Origin: Lumbricus rubellus
Lineage: Eukaryota > Annelida > Clitellata > Crassiclitellata > Lumbricidae
Assembly: GCA_945859605.1 (NCBI GenBank)
Contig: OX243824.1
Span: 31,135,869 to 31,199,868 of the forward strand
DNA: 64,000 nt
Reading direction: 5' to 3'
Below, piece by piece: positions 13,701-23,317 of this stretch. The position numbers and the translations under genes were made by a program. Position 1 is the first letter of the stretch. The number at the start of each line of letters is the position of its first letter. The notes under the pieces are model-generated. The model saw only the letters and a program-made list of their open reading frames with translations. It did not search any database and had not been told where the DNA came from.

Positions 13701-16319
13701 TGATTGTCATCTTGCTAAGTGACTTCTCAGTGACGCGCAGCCACGCTGGTACCCTGTTTCTTTTTTAAATAGTAATAAAAATGATCATCTGGCAATATGA
13801 TCTTATTAGTGCACTAATAAGATCATATTGCCAGATGATAACAATTATGTGAGATGAGACTTAATCAAATCATGTTTTTGCTAGTTTTTGGTGGCCATCA
13901 TGTGTGGATTTGAATTGCCTTTAAGCGTGTAAAATTTCATTTTGATATTCTTACTTCTGGCTAAGATATTGGCCAGAATAATTGAATTGATTTTTTTATA
14001 CTTTCTGCTGCGTTACGTCTTTGAAACGTCAAAAATGGGGGCTGGCCTCACTAAAAGTGATATAACTTTTGTTCTGTTTGAAATATTTTTGATTAAATCT
14101 GACCATCATGTGTGGATATGAATTGTCTTTAAGCGTGTAAAATTTCATATCGAAATTCTTACATTTGGTCAGGATATTAGCAAATATCTTAGGGGTTTTT
14201 TTTGCCCACCCTGTACATAGTGCAGAAATGATTTCTCCAGTTTTCTTTCTTTTCTCTCCTCCGTCCGGTCGCGCCGACGATGAGGCCCTTACATGACGTC
14301 TCCACCCTGGGTGTAGTTATCATCCTTGTTCTCCCCTGTCCAGTCACGCCGACGATGAGTCCTTTACATGACGTTAATCGTCATATAAAGGTTTCTTGGT
14401 CCTTTTGCCAGGCGGTGACCATTCCTCTCCTGGTAGGGTAAGGAGGCCGTTTGGTCCTATCGGACCTCTTCCGCCCTTAGGTGTCCTTCCAGCACCTGCC
14501 TCCTGCGTTGGCCAGGTGTTTCAGGGTTCTTGGTGAGCCTGTCCACCTCGCGTGACGCCCTAGGAGGTCCTTCGGCCGAGGCCTTCTCCCCTGATGGCAT
14601 AGCCTCACCAAGCATTCCCCTACTTGGCTGTTCACCCTCCCACTGCTCTGAAGTGCAGGTTGGACTTGGGGGGGGGGGATTTCTCCAGTACCTAAATATA
14701 AAACCTTATTCTGCCGCTAGGTGACAACACAATGTGGGACAGCTGAAAACGGCATTGTGAAGAAACAACATATCTAGGAAAAGTCACTAAAGCAAACGTC
14801 TTTTTGTTTTATTCAAAAAAAGTGTACGAAAAAAGTAGACTGGAGGTTATTTTTCACCCCCAGTTACCCTATAAGGGTTAAATCACAAGTAGGCTAACTT
14901 TGTTAAAATGACAGCTCAAAAATGCTACAATTTGCCTAATTATATAAACAGTTAGGATTTCTTAAACCACGACTCTCAGCACTGAAATGATGAGCAGTTT
15001 CGTCTAAATGGCAGCTTAATATGCTACCATAGCTGCAGTGTGAGAAATTTGAAAAATTCGACAATGGGAGTGGGCGCATCCCCCCATTCTCAAGTCCTCC
15101 TCCTGCTGAATAAACTTATGACATTTCAACGTCAGGTTACCGAATACCGTAGGACGGCGTAGGTGGCCCTCAGAATTGCAAGAGTCAGGAAACCACTTAG
15201 AATTACAAAAAAGTAGTTTTCGAATTATGAAATGAAAATGCATAAAATCGACAATGGTAAAAAACTCAGTGACTCAGCCAATTTTGTTGTTGGGGGGGGG
15301 CGGGGTCGTCACAATGTTCAACATGTCACCAAGGGGTCGCCGCACTAAAAAGGTTGAGAACCGCTGTTCTAATGTGTTCTTATAGTTTCTTCAGCTGACA
15401 ACAATTTAGCGGTCAACAACATGACTTGTCTCACGATCTTGAGCGTTCTCTTCGGAGTTTCTCTTGTTGCCAACATTGCAGTGATATCTGCATTATGGAT
15501 TCTTCGCCTACGAAAGAAAACACCAGTATATGAAGGTAAAAATCAAGCTGAAGTTCTATTGTTTCTCCGCACTAAAATGCAAGTATTAGCCTAGCTGATG
15601 CTTTGCATTAGGCCTATGTATAAATTTTTCTAGCCGGCAGAAGAAAAATAAAATGACGACTGGCCATAATTATAATTAGTCGGGTCAAGCTACCCAAAAA
15701 ATTGCAAGAAAGCGTTTTATGATGATTTCCTGGTGTCTTACTGATGACGAACATACTAAAAGTTGCGGGAAATCGGACAACGGCGTGTGGTCTAATTTTG
15801 GCGGGGAAAAGATGACCACCAATTGGATTAGGATTGGAATCTGGAAATAGCATGTTAGAAGCAATTCATGTAACAATTTGCTAACATACATTTCTAGACT
15901 AATTTTACCCTCCTGAGAACGAATATCGTGGTTAGCAAGCTTGGTTTTCAACGGTTGCATGGGAAAAACAAAATGGCCTCCAAAATGGAGGTCAATTGCT
16001 TCTAAAGGCTGTAAATCTGGTCATTTATATGATTGGAACATGATATTGTAAATTGAGATGCTAGGGTTCTAGGCATGCAATGGAATCAAAAACACAGAAT
16101 TATGTAGCACTGAAAGAACTCCAAAATGGCGAGGAAAATGGCGACCAGCCGCTATTTTCTTTGTCTTTGTTGGACCGAAAATAAAGGTCTTTGCTAAAAA
16201 TGCTAAAAACCTACGACAAGTTGATTTTCTAGTTGATTACGTCCGGAGAAGGAAATACGAAAAGTTGTTATAAATCACACCATGGAAGGTGGTAGTGGTG
16301 GTGGTGGTGGTGGTGGCGG

Positions 16320-16375
<56 letters not shown>

Positions 16376-18820
16376 TGATGATGTCACGCCACCATTGTTT
16401 AAAGCAGACATACATTATAGTCAATGCAGCCGTTGAAATGTCATCTTACAAGTCAACAACTCGTCGTGTGAGGATTATCTTGTCGTATGTCCATTTTTTT
16501 CAAAATCGAGTTTAGACTTGTTTTGTAGCAAAAAATTGTTTATCTTTCTTCACTGTTAACCGCTAGGAGATACGACAAGTCGTTTTAAAGATATTCAACA
16601 AAAACTACTTGTTGTATGTCCAACATTGTCCATGATACAGGATTACCTTGTCGTATCTCCAATTTAGTAAGTAATTTTCTGTTGTATCTCCAGTACCGCA
16701 TTGACGGTTTAAAAGTGCATTGTCGTATGTCCAGAGAAAGCTCGTCGCTGATTGGACGATAAGGAGATACGACATTAATCCACTGCACACTTCATGGTAT
16801 CATAGTGTCGTATGTCCAGAGAATAAAAAACATTCTTTTATTTAAAAATGGTATTAAACTTGCGAAAATTGAAACGAACAAAGTCGCAATTGATTGTATA
16901 TTGCTTTCTTTATTATTTCATTTTTTTTAAAATTCTCACGTCAGGATGACTTGCAATTGATTTAAATCCATTTTTATACAACATTTTCCAAAATTTCACA
17001 AAAACCATTCTAAGTTTCAGTTTAATTTTTGTGCAACATTCTTTAATTAACGTCGATGCTTTAATATGACGTCTTTCCTTGAAGTTTTATTGCACTGGAT
17101 ATTTTATTTTTGGCGTCCAAAGTTGCGAAACTTAAAACTCGTTTTTCTCGGAATTCACAAAAGTGGACATACGACACGATAATCCTCACACGACGAACTC
17201 TTATAGGACAAGACACGGTATTGTTGTTGCTGTTGCTGCATCACGCTGTACATGTATACGACTGCAAAGACCTTTATTTTCGGTCCAACAAAGACAAAAT
17301 AACATGAAGGTTCTCAAACATTTACTTGGTGATGACGTGTGCTCTGGTCTGTTGTTCCCCCCCCCCATGCGTTCTCTGGCTGTGACAGTACTTCAGGAAT
17401 AGATGGGAAGTCAATTTTCCAGAAACGTGTCACAGTGGAAGAATTTTAGGAACATCAACTCAATAAGTTTCCATGAAATAGAGACTTGGCACAGTTGTTA
17501 AGTACATTCCACTGACGAAAATGCCAAAAGTCCCCATAAATCCGAGCTGTGCTCGAGCCGCCATCTTGGAAAATGGCGGCCTAAATTCGGTTTTTCGATA
17601 ATAACTCCTGAACCGTCAGAGCTACTAGACTCCAAACATTTCAGGAGGTAGAGACTTGGCACAGTTGTCAATTACAGTTTCCATGGAGTGATGAACCCCC
17701 AAACCTGATTTATTTTGGGGAGAAAGACCAACCTGTTAGATATATAACCTGTTAGATATATTTAACCTTGAACATCCATCTTCTTGATGGATGTTCAAGG
17801 TTCTTGGATAAGAAAGATGGCTTGGAGATAGGGAGATAGTTTTGGCAATCGGAAGGGGTTAGTATCAGCTTTAACGAGTGTTGCTCTGCAGCCGCACTGG
17901 TAGGAGGCAGAAATGCTAGCTGAAAAGGTATGCATATATTCATCACCAATATCTGCTTCACATGTTCAGCGTTTAATGGTGAATCATAAATTATCCAAAA
18001 AATGCAACAAAAGCAGATAATGAAGGTTATTTCTGCCTTTTATAGGTATTATTAGCTAGGCCTATTATATGTGACGGCTACGTTCAGTTTTTCTTTATAA
18101 AAACTAAATTTAGAATTGGGGGGGCTTGGGACCAAGCTCCTGAAACTGAGCGTCAACTGTCCTGGAAAATTAGGGGTCAATGAATACATAATGCCATTTC
18201 TGTCTAGTTTTAGTTAATTCTGATGGAGACAGTGCAACATACGGTACAGTTCGAAGTGATCAGCAAAACGTTATACAAGGTTAACCTACTAGATTCTTAA
18301 CTTAGGATTTCTTGCAGCAATCGATGGTTATGAGAAACTTCATTAATATTTTTATAATATGCCGTTTCAAGAATAAAATTTATTACATTTATCTGCCTCG
18401 TTTCTTTCAACAGATAGGCTATACTATACATTACCACGACGACAAAATAATAATAAGCCTATTTCGACAACAAAATTTATGGGCGAAATGTGGCAATTTT
18501 GTCTCAAGTTTTTTGTGACCTCGAAACAATAATGAATTTGGTGTGAATGCTTTTCCACAAGTCATGTTGCCCTTGTGGAGTAAAACAGAACAGAGAAAAG
18601 TTTACCCAGATCTTCGTTCGTGTTTTTTGGGGTTAAAGATAAAATTCAGAATGGGGGTCTAGTTTCCGAGACTGTGTGCCAACTGTTCTGGTAATTCATC
18701 TGAACAATAACGAATGAACACGTATGTTATTTCTGTACAGCTATCGATCAATCTGTTGGAAGCATTCGACCATGCCCTACTGCTCCCGCTGGTCAGGAAA
18801 ACGCTCCACAACACAACTAA
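7726..18820 (+). CDS. Gene A: type I membrane protein, beta-sandwich ectodomain
   Basis: Four exons join without breaking frame: 7726-8223, 15395-15535, 18214-18279 and 18741-18820 (TAA), all with AG/GT borders and all in phase 1, a typical arrangement for shuffled extracellular modules. The first begins inside a hydrophobic leader (FRLLFLVHLEAATS), so a 5' exon with the ATG is still missing. It then carries a module with LIAIHG, ILASTDDDYILTNS, WKCS and DFDDSDW motifs, resembling galactose-binding-like beta-sandwich domains of invertebrate extracellular proteins. The second encodes one transmembrane helix (ILSVLFGVSLVANIAVISAL) and a basic stop-transfer RLRKK. The last two give a short tail with a YGTV tyrosine motif. 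Ligand unknown. Introns are full of transposons. Paralogue of gene B. Confidence 0.65.
8224..8796. other. Gene A intron, MITE end remnant
   Basis: No gene. CAGTGGCGTAGC at about 8329, followed by a GGGGCCCC-rich stretch, is the terminus of a dispersed repeat also seen near 21550 and 22010 in reverse orientation. The other end was not found. Confidence 0.45.
8797..9050 (-). mobile_element. Second tRNA-derived SINE type
   Basis: On the minus strand the tRNA-like head has a GGTTCGACTCC B-box, followed by GCAAGTTGTTTACGCAC and a unique body. It differs from the 259-466 family. Confidence 0.6.
9615..11035 (+). mobile_element. Decayed mariner transposon
   Basis: Termini CAGGGTGGCTCAA (left, after TA) and the inverse at 11035 (flanked by CA, a probable decayed TA). 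Interior fragments read ALRDQRLGY..KI (mariner helix-turn-helix), KFAKHIMVSA and SPDLNPF, the order expected for a mariner transposase, but with many stops and shifts. Non-functional. Confidence 0.75.
11432..12412. mobile_element. piggyBac-like MITE 1 (TTAA-flanked)
   Basis: Inverted ends CCCTCGGGCTACC...GGTAGCCTGAGGG are flanked on both sides by TTAA (11428-11431, 12413-12416), the target of piggyBac-type transposition. Inside are repeated GGTGGTAACCACCCCCC blocks. No transposase is present. Confidence 0.8.
13115..14213. mobile_element. Mariner-type MITE, CAGGGTGGGCC ends
   Basis: Ends CAGGGTGGGCCAAC and its inverse, with TA on both sides (13113-13114, 14214-14215). The body holds two tandem copies of an about 170-bp AGTAAGAAT..TTTTACAGTCTTA..ACAT(G)ATGATGGCCAGATTTCATC unit, and inverted versions toward the right end. 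A 213-bp relative is at 20895-21107 and a remnant is near 34554-34772. Confidence 0.8.
13784..13839. repeat. Perfect 56-bp palindrome
   Basis: 28-bp arms with no spacer (ATCATCTGGCAATATGATCT... and its exact reverse complement) at the inner fold point of the surrounding mariner MITE. Confidence 0.95.
14480..14680 (-). mobile_element. Conserved retroelement 3' tail, copy 1
   Basis: About 180 bp closely similar to 59515-59690 (GTTTCAGGGTTC..TGAGCCTG..CACCTCGCGT.ACGCCCTAGG, CATAGCCTCA..AAGCATTCCC.TACTTGGCTGTT). Orientation is inferred from the 59-kb copy, which follows a LINE ORF end on the minus strand. GC-rich compared with its surroundings. Confidence 0.6.
15252..15365. mobile_element. hAT MITE terminus remnant
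   Basis: Ends GGGTCGCCGCACTAAAAAGGTTGAGAACCGCTG, the inverse of the widespread hAT terminus CAGNGGTTCTCAACCTTTTT. The other terminus is not identified. It lies 30 bp before the gene A transmembrane exon acceptor. Confidence 0.5.
15536..16155. other. Gene A intron
   Basis: No gene. Several CCAAAATGGC-type words (also at 17560-17580), otherwise unremarkable. Confidence 0.45.
16156..17303. repeat. Foldback element with GTCGTATSTCC motif array
   Basis: Left arm segments (TTTGTCTTTGTTGGACCGAA at about 16158 and GTGAGGATTATCTTGTCGTA at about 16470) recur inverted at about 17285 and 17190. Between them GTCGTATGTCC / GTCGTATCTCC or its complement occurs about ten times (near 16485, 16567, 16609, 16650, 16680, 16722, 16766, 16806, 17165). 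No coding frame. Target duplication not resolved. Confidence 0.65.
16286..16382. repeat. (GGT)n(GAT)n microsatellite
   Basis: About 12 GGT-like then about 18 GAT triplets. The apparent Gly/Asp reading frame is an artefact. Confidence 0.95.
17764..17802. repeat. Perfect 17-bp stem hairpin
   Basis: AACCTTGAACATCCATC, a 5-nt loop TTCTT, and the exact reverse complement, in a gene A intron. No terminator or RNA gene context. Confidence 0.85.
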
Positions 18821-19458
18821 GAGACTGTGTGCATCAAACGACTGCCGTTAAGAGAAACTTCAGACTAAGTAACGCGGTGTTTGATGCGTGACGTAATCGT
18901 ATTAAGGTTCTTTGAATCTTCATAAAGTTGTTTCTGTGTCAGTTTGATTAATTTTCAATAAGCAATTTTAGTGATAATTAAACCTGCAAGTATTGACCAT
19001 CCATCTCCAATGTAGAACATGATCCAGGTCGCATCCATGGAATACTTGACGTGGCTTCCGGATACAACCTACAATGGAATTAAAACGGCCGCGCTGCTTG
19101 CGATCATCGCGAGTCTATAATGCTCTATTCGTGCCATTCACGCAGCATGACGTGCATGTGGCCTTGATGTCTTGATGGTTTTCTCTATTCTCTTAAAGAC
19201 GCACTGATGGGTTCTCATGTGGCACCTTAAGAATGTCCTGTTACGTTGCATTGTATGCCTAATGCTTGACTGCACAACGCATTTGATTCTCTGTCGAATT
19301 GTATAGGCTACATGTATACCTGTGAATATTGGATGGAGACAACGTCAATTCCGAAATATATCGCATAAGCTTACATGTTTAGATATTGCATTGCAATTTC
19401 CGAGCAATGGAATTCCTCTGTTTCCTCGTTATTGTGGAGTGCCTGGATCCCATCAACG

Positions 19459-19697
19459 GTGGGGCGCCCTAGTGTATGTTCGTTGCCTTGTAGCCGGAAA
19501 GTTCCAAGTTCGAATCCACCTCAAGCCGCCAAGTCCGCCACCTAGGGACCTTCAGCAAGTCCTTCACTCGCAATATTTGCTCTTGCGCTTCAGCGTGAAA
19601 CTCCGATGCAGTGTCCACGCTGTAGTCTGGAACGCCTCTGAGTAGTGAGATTGAAGCGGCTCTATAGCAAATGCGAGAAGTAAATAAGTAAAGGAAT
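19459..19697 (+). mobile_element. tRNA-derived SINE copy
   Basis: Same family as 259-466: B-box AAGTTCGAATCC, CTCTTGCGCTTCAGCGTGAA and CGCCTCTGAGTAGTG, then an A/T tail AAGTAAATAAGTAAA. Confidence 0.75.
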
Positions 19698-19854
19698 CTT
19701 TCATCAGAGAGCGTATTTCTACCACCACGCAGCCGAGTTCACATAATTATGCCGTGGCCTCTTGTGATATGATAGCTCCAGTATCCGGTCCATCACGACC
19801 TCTGAAAATGAGGCACATGCGAACATTCGACAGATAATCAAATTGCTGTGTAAA

Positions 19855-20660
19855 TTAATGTAGGCATAATGTAATGCAACGTAACAAGACATTCGTAAGT
19901 TACCTCTTGAGAACATCTCAGCTTCTTCATGAAACTTCTGGAAGGTGCGTCTATGAGAGTCTACAGCCAACAGTTTAATATGATTATTAAAAGTTACTGC
20001 AGCAATGGTGTCAGTCTTCCAAACATTGCTTAAGTGAATTATTGTCATTACATTGGTTTTACTTGTGCAGTATAATGTATTCAATTGCACATTAAAATGC
20101 AGCCTGCTCATTCTGTTCTCGTTCGCATAACCGAGAAATTCCGTATTAACCCGGTATGATTTTGAACCCACGTATGCTATTCAAGTGACTTCATTAGCCT
20201 ACTGTCTTTCTTTTCTGTCTTTAATTTTCTCTCTCACAAAGCTCATAACATGTCTTTTAAGTTTTGTAGTTGCATAAAATGATTATTAATTTTTATTGCA
20301 TATTATGATCATTTTTATGATTGTACACGCTTAGATTGTTTTTTTTTATGTTACCACAGTTTGCGTTTGCAAGCGGTTCAATAAAGTACGACGTGCTTGC
20401 TTACTTACTTTGCATCCATTCCTGAGTGTTGGTTGGTTTAACTGACTTGGAGCGGATAGTGTGCTAATCCTACTGAACTGTAGCAGGCTCAGTCCAGTAG
20501 CTACACAGTCAACTCACCCCATATTTTAAAAAAAAATACCAGAGCAATGCCTCATAAATCAGAATCTAATGCATATAGGAAAAAATTATGAACATGTTTA
20601 CAGTGATCATGAAGAAACTTATTGACGATTTTAAAACTGCAATTTGCAGCAACTGTTAAT
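19855..20660. repeat. Duplicated flank downstream of gene A
   Basis: Two blocks match the region downstream of gene B in the same order and orientation: 19865-20090 with 55470-55720 (shared AATGTAATGCAACGTAACAA and TTTAAGTGAATTA-like words) and 20440-20650 with 56790-57005 (CCCCATATTTT, ACCAGAGCAATG, CATGAAGAAAC). A 150-codon minus-strand open frame (19719-20171) crosses the first block. Its counterpart is full of stops, so I do not call it a gene. Confidence 0.7.
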
Positions 20661-20772
20661 CAGATAAAATTATTTTGTTCACCATTGTGACGTGAATCAC
20701 CCTACTATAATTATGTGAATCGCCCTACTAAAAATTAATGTGAAACGTCGTACTATAATTATTATGTGATTC

Positions 20773-20810
20773 ACATTGGTGACTGTATCAATTGAGACAG
20801 TCACCAATGT
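20773..20810. repeat. 14-bp stem hairpin
   Basis: ACATTGGTGACTGT, a 10-nt loop, then the exact inverse, next to three spaced GTGAATCRCCCTACTA-like repeats (20690-20760). Function unknown. Confidence 0.7.
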
Positions 20811-20894
20811 GCACAGCATAATAATTATTTCTCTGTCTCCATGACATTATAGCAAAGATTGATACTAGAGCGCACGCTCAATCATACAGGCTTA

Positions 20895-21107
20895 CAGGGT
20901 GGGCCATAAAAGTAATCCCTTAAGATTTTTTGTGTCCATATCTTGGCCAGAAGTAAGAATTTAGGAATAAAATTTTACAGTCTTACAAGCAATTCATATT
21001 TACACATGATGACCAGATTTCATCAAAATATTTCAAATACAACAAAAGTTATAACACTTTTAGTGAAGCCACCCCCCGTTTTTGATGATTTTTTATGGCC
21101 CACCCTG
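20895..21107. mobile_element. Short mariner-type MITE (213 bp)
   Basis: CAGGGTGGGCCATAAAA and inverted end, TA on both sides (20893-20894, 21108-21109). Internal AAGTAAGAATTTAGGAATAA matches the 13115-14213 element. Confidence 0.9.
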
Positions 21108-21479
21108 TAGTTTGAAGCCGTTTGTGTAGACCTGTGGAGCCCACCGTACAACCATGAGTGAAACAGTGGACACATAATCGGTACACGACCACTTGGTGTA
21201 GGGGTGGGGTTGGTCGGTGTATGGTTTCGGTCCATCCTTCCCTTTTTACGCATCAAACTTCCGTAGCACCACTAAAAGCATTCTGTCAACGGCGCCAGAT
21301 TGCGTCACAAAAATTAATGACAACAAAATAGGAAGCTAGGGCTGTTCCAAAGATATAGCCTAACTCAGTAAATAACTAATGCAGGCCTAATTGTGTTCAC
21401 AAAAACTACACTTGTCACAAAATTATGCGAATTACTAATTAGGTTCGATTAATAATTTTAAAAAATTATTTAGCAATCT

Positions 21480-22020
21480 CTGTGGGCCCCTGGAGGTCGT
21501 GGGCCCGTGTGCTACTGTGCTTTGCACACATTGCACACATGGTAGCTACGCCACTGATGCCATGACATTGTGCTTGAAGGCCTATTAATAATAATTGAAT
21601 AAGTGTAATAATTATGCTAAGTGATGGATTTCAAATTCGACTAAGAAATTACTGAAGCTATAGCACTTTAGTTTATCTGTCTCATTCGTGCTACATTCAT
21701 GTTTATTCTGTGAGTTTTACTGCATGTGTTAGGTCTAATAGCAAAATGTCATTGATTAGTTTTAGTGACCTTGATTGAAGGCAGAGTAAGAATAATTGCG
21801 GAGGGTTGTGGGTTTAACCCCTAATCTTTCTTTGGACGCCATAGTAAGGTCCTCATCGTACGCCCAACTCCACATAAGTCAACGTCTGACCCCCGTGTTA
21901 TTTTTCTACAATTCTCATGCTGATTGCATGAACACAAAAATACCGGCCTAACAAGGTCAATCAGGGGCCATGCGGAACTTCTGCACACGGGCCCATGAAA
22001 AACAAGCTACGCCACTGGCC
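21480..22020. mobile_element. CAGTGGCGTAGC-type repeat ends
   Basis: Two same-orientation inverse termini, GCTACGCCACTG at about 21550 and at about 22005, each preceded by GGGCCC-containing sequence. They are probably two truncated MITE copies. Confidence 0.45.
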
Positions 22021-22562
22021 TAACTTAATTAAACCCTAATCTATTACCAGTTCGACGTTTTCAAAGCTAATACTAGAGTGAAATATCAACGTGACACATA
22101 CAGTATAAATAAATTCCAAAATTGGCGGAGCTATATGCATGCAAAATTGGTTCATATAATATTATGCTGGAACTGTATTCATTCAAGTACTGTATGTTAT
22201 ATAGCCTATGCTGCCTATGCCTCATTCTCCTTGTCGCAGGGCCAGGCCTGGACAATGGACATAGAATAATGTACTACGTGCAAAGAAGTTATCAGTCTAT
22301 AATAATTTATTAGGACGATTCATCTGAATGTACCAAAGTTCGATGTCTGAGTTCGTTTGTTATGGACGCCTCTGTTTTCTCAGACTGCCGAACACCGACG
22401 ATCTAATCAGTTTCTTTGTCAAAGTTTAAGTATCATTTAATTCATGTCAGATGACATAATAATTATAGACCTTGCTCTATAATAATTATTATAAAGACGG
22501 GCCATGAATTTCCTAAGGACTACCTGGTCTACGCGAGTGTGACTTTGCTTTGACGCAATCCA
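22021..22562. other. No gene recognised
   Basis: A/T-rich spacer before the gene B exon remnant. Short frames here lack support. Confidence 0.4.
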
Positions 22563-22617
22563 ATGCAGTCGATGTTGAAGACGGACAGCACAATGAAATC
22601 ATTCTGCATATTCGGAG
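22563..22617 (+). pseudogene. Paralogous copy of the gene A upstream exon
   Basis: The end of an exon matching 5525-5679 (AVD..., EDGQHNEIILHIRR against ENGHQNEISFYIRR), with the same donor position (GAG|GTTAGT). Upstream in the same frame there is a TAA and no ATG or signal peptide, so the copy is degenerate. The gypsy element begins 63 bp further on. Confidence 0.55.
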
Positions 22618-22680
22618 GTTAGTTCAATTAAGGCTTAGCCTAATAATGATCTTTATTCAGAAGTTGTTAAAGATGATTTG

Positions 22681-23200
22681 TGTCACAAGTCTTTTCCCTC
22701 TTCTTCTCTACGTGTGACCTTCAGTCTCTTCGGAAGCTTCTTCGTATAAGTTCGTGGTAGCGTAGGCCTATCCCTAGATAACTGTTTCATTAGCTAAATG
22801 GCTAGGTTAAAGAATCTACAGTCTTTCACTGTTTTGTTAACCAACAACGACGACGTGTTTAACTCTTCTTATTATACTCCAAAATCCGATATAAAGTAAA
22901 ACGATCAGCAACAACACAACAATGACTACACTTGCGTTATCATAACAACTACACGACTACTATCTTCATCAGTCTACTCTATCGCAACTCAACAACAACT
23001 CTTACAGCCTATCTCAACGGCTCTCAACACGCAACTCTCCTTCTTCACTTCCACTCCCTTCTTGTACAATTAACGTACGCTCGTCTAGACGTCACGTGCT
23101 GTCCAGACAATCACCTGTGCAGACGCCGCGCGGCAATTTGCACCTGGCCTACTTACGTCGCTGTACGACAATCGGCGTGCACTGATTAAATTAGCTGACA
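22681..23200 (-). repeat. 3' LTR
   Basis: Starts TGTCACAAGTC and ends TTAGCTGACA on the plus strand; nearly identical to 28067-28586. It contains one TAGGCCTA. The 85-codon open frame inside both LTRs is not a gene. Confidence 0.95.
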
Positions 23201-23222
23201 TTACCTCCTTCCTTTCTTTTGA
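23201..23222 (-). promoter_or_regulatory. Polypurine tract
   Basis: On the minus strand, AAAGAAAGGAAGGAGGTAA lies directly against the 3' LTR, the expected plus-strand primer position for reverse transcription. Confidence 0.85.
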
Positions 23223-23317
23223 AGAGAGCTAATTAATCTTAAAAATTAGCGAACGTATAATGCTTAAACTAAATACAAACAATTCTTATACTAAATGCAA
23301 TCACAAAATACCTTATA

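Larger units (their letters stand above)
12499..14877. mobile_element. piggyBac-like MITE 2 with nested insertions
   Basis: Inverted ends CCCTTATAGGGTAAC / GTTACCCTATAAGGG are flanked by TTAA (12495-12498, 14878-14881). A mariner MITE (13115-14213) and a LINE/SINE-tail segment (14480-14680) sit within it. No piggyBac transposase frame is visible. Confidence 0.8.

Noticed and set aside
16282..16515. Gly/Asp-rich protein
   Set aside because: Arises from a GGT/GAT microsatellite.
19719..20171. 150-residue minus-strand gene
   Set aside because: The related block at 55.5 kb has stops in the same frame and no partner exon was found.
22932..23189. 85-residue frame in both LTRs (also at 28318-28575)
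   Set aside because: Identical because the LTRs are identical; no known accessory gene pattern.
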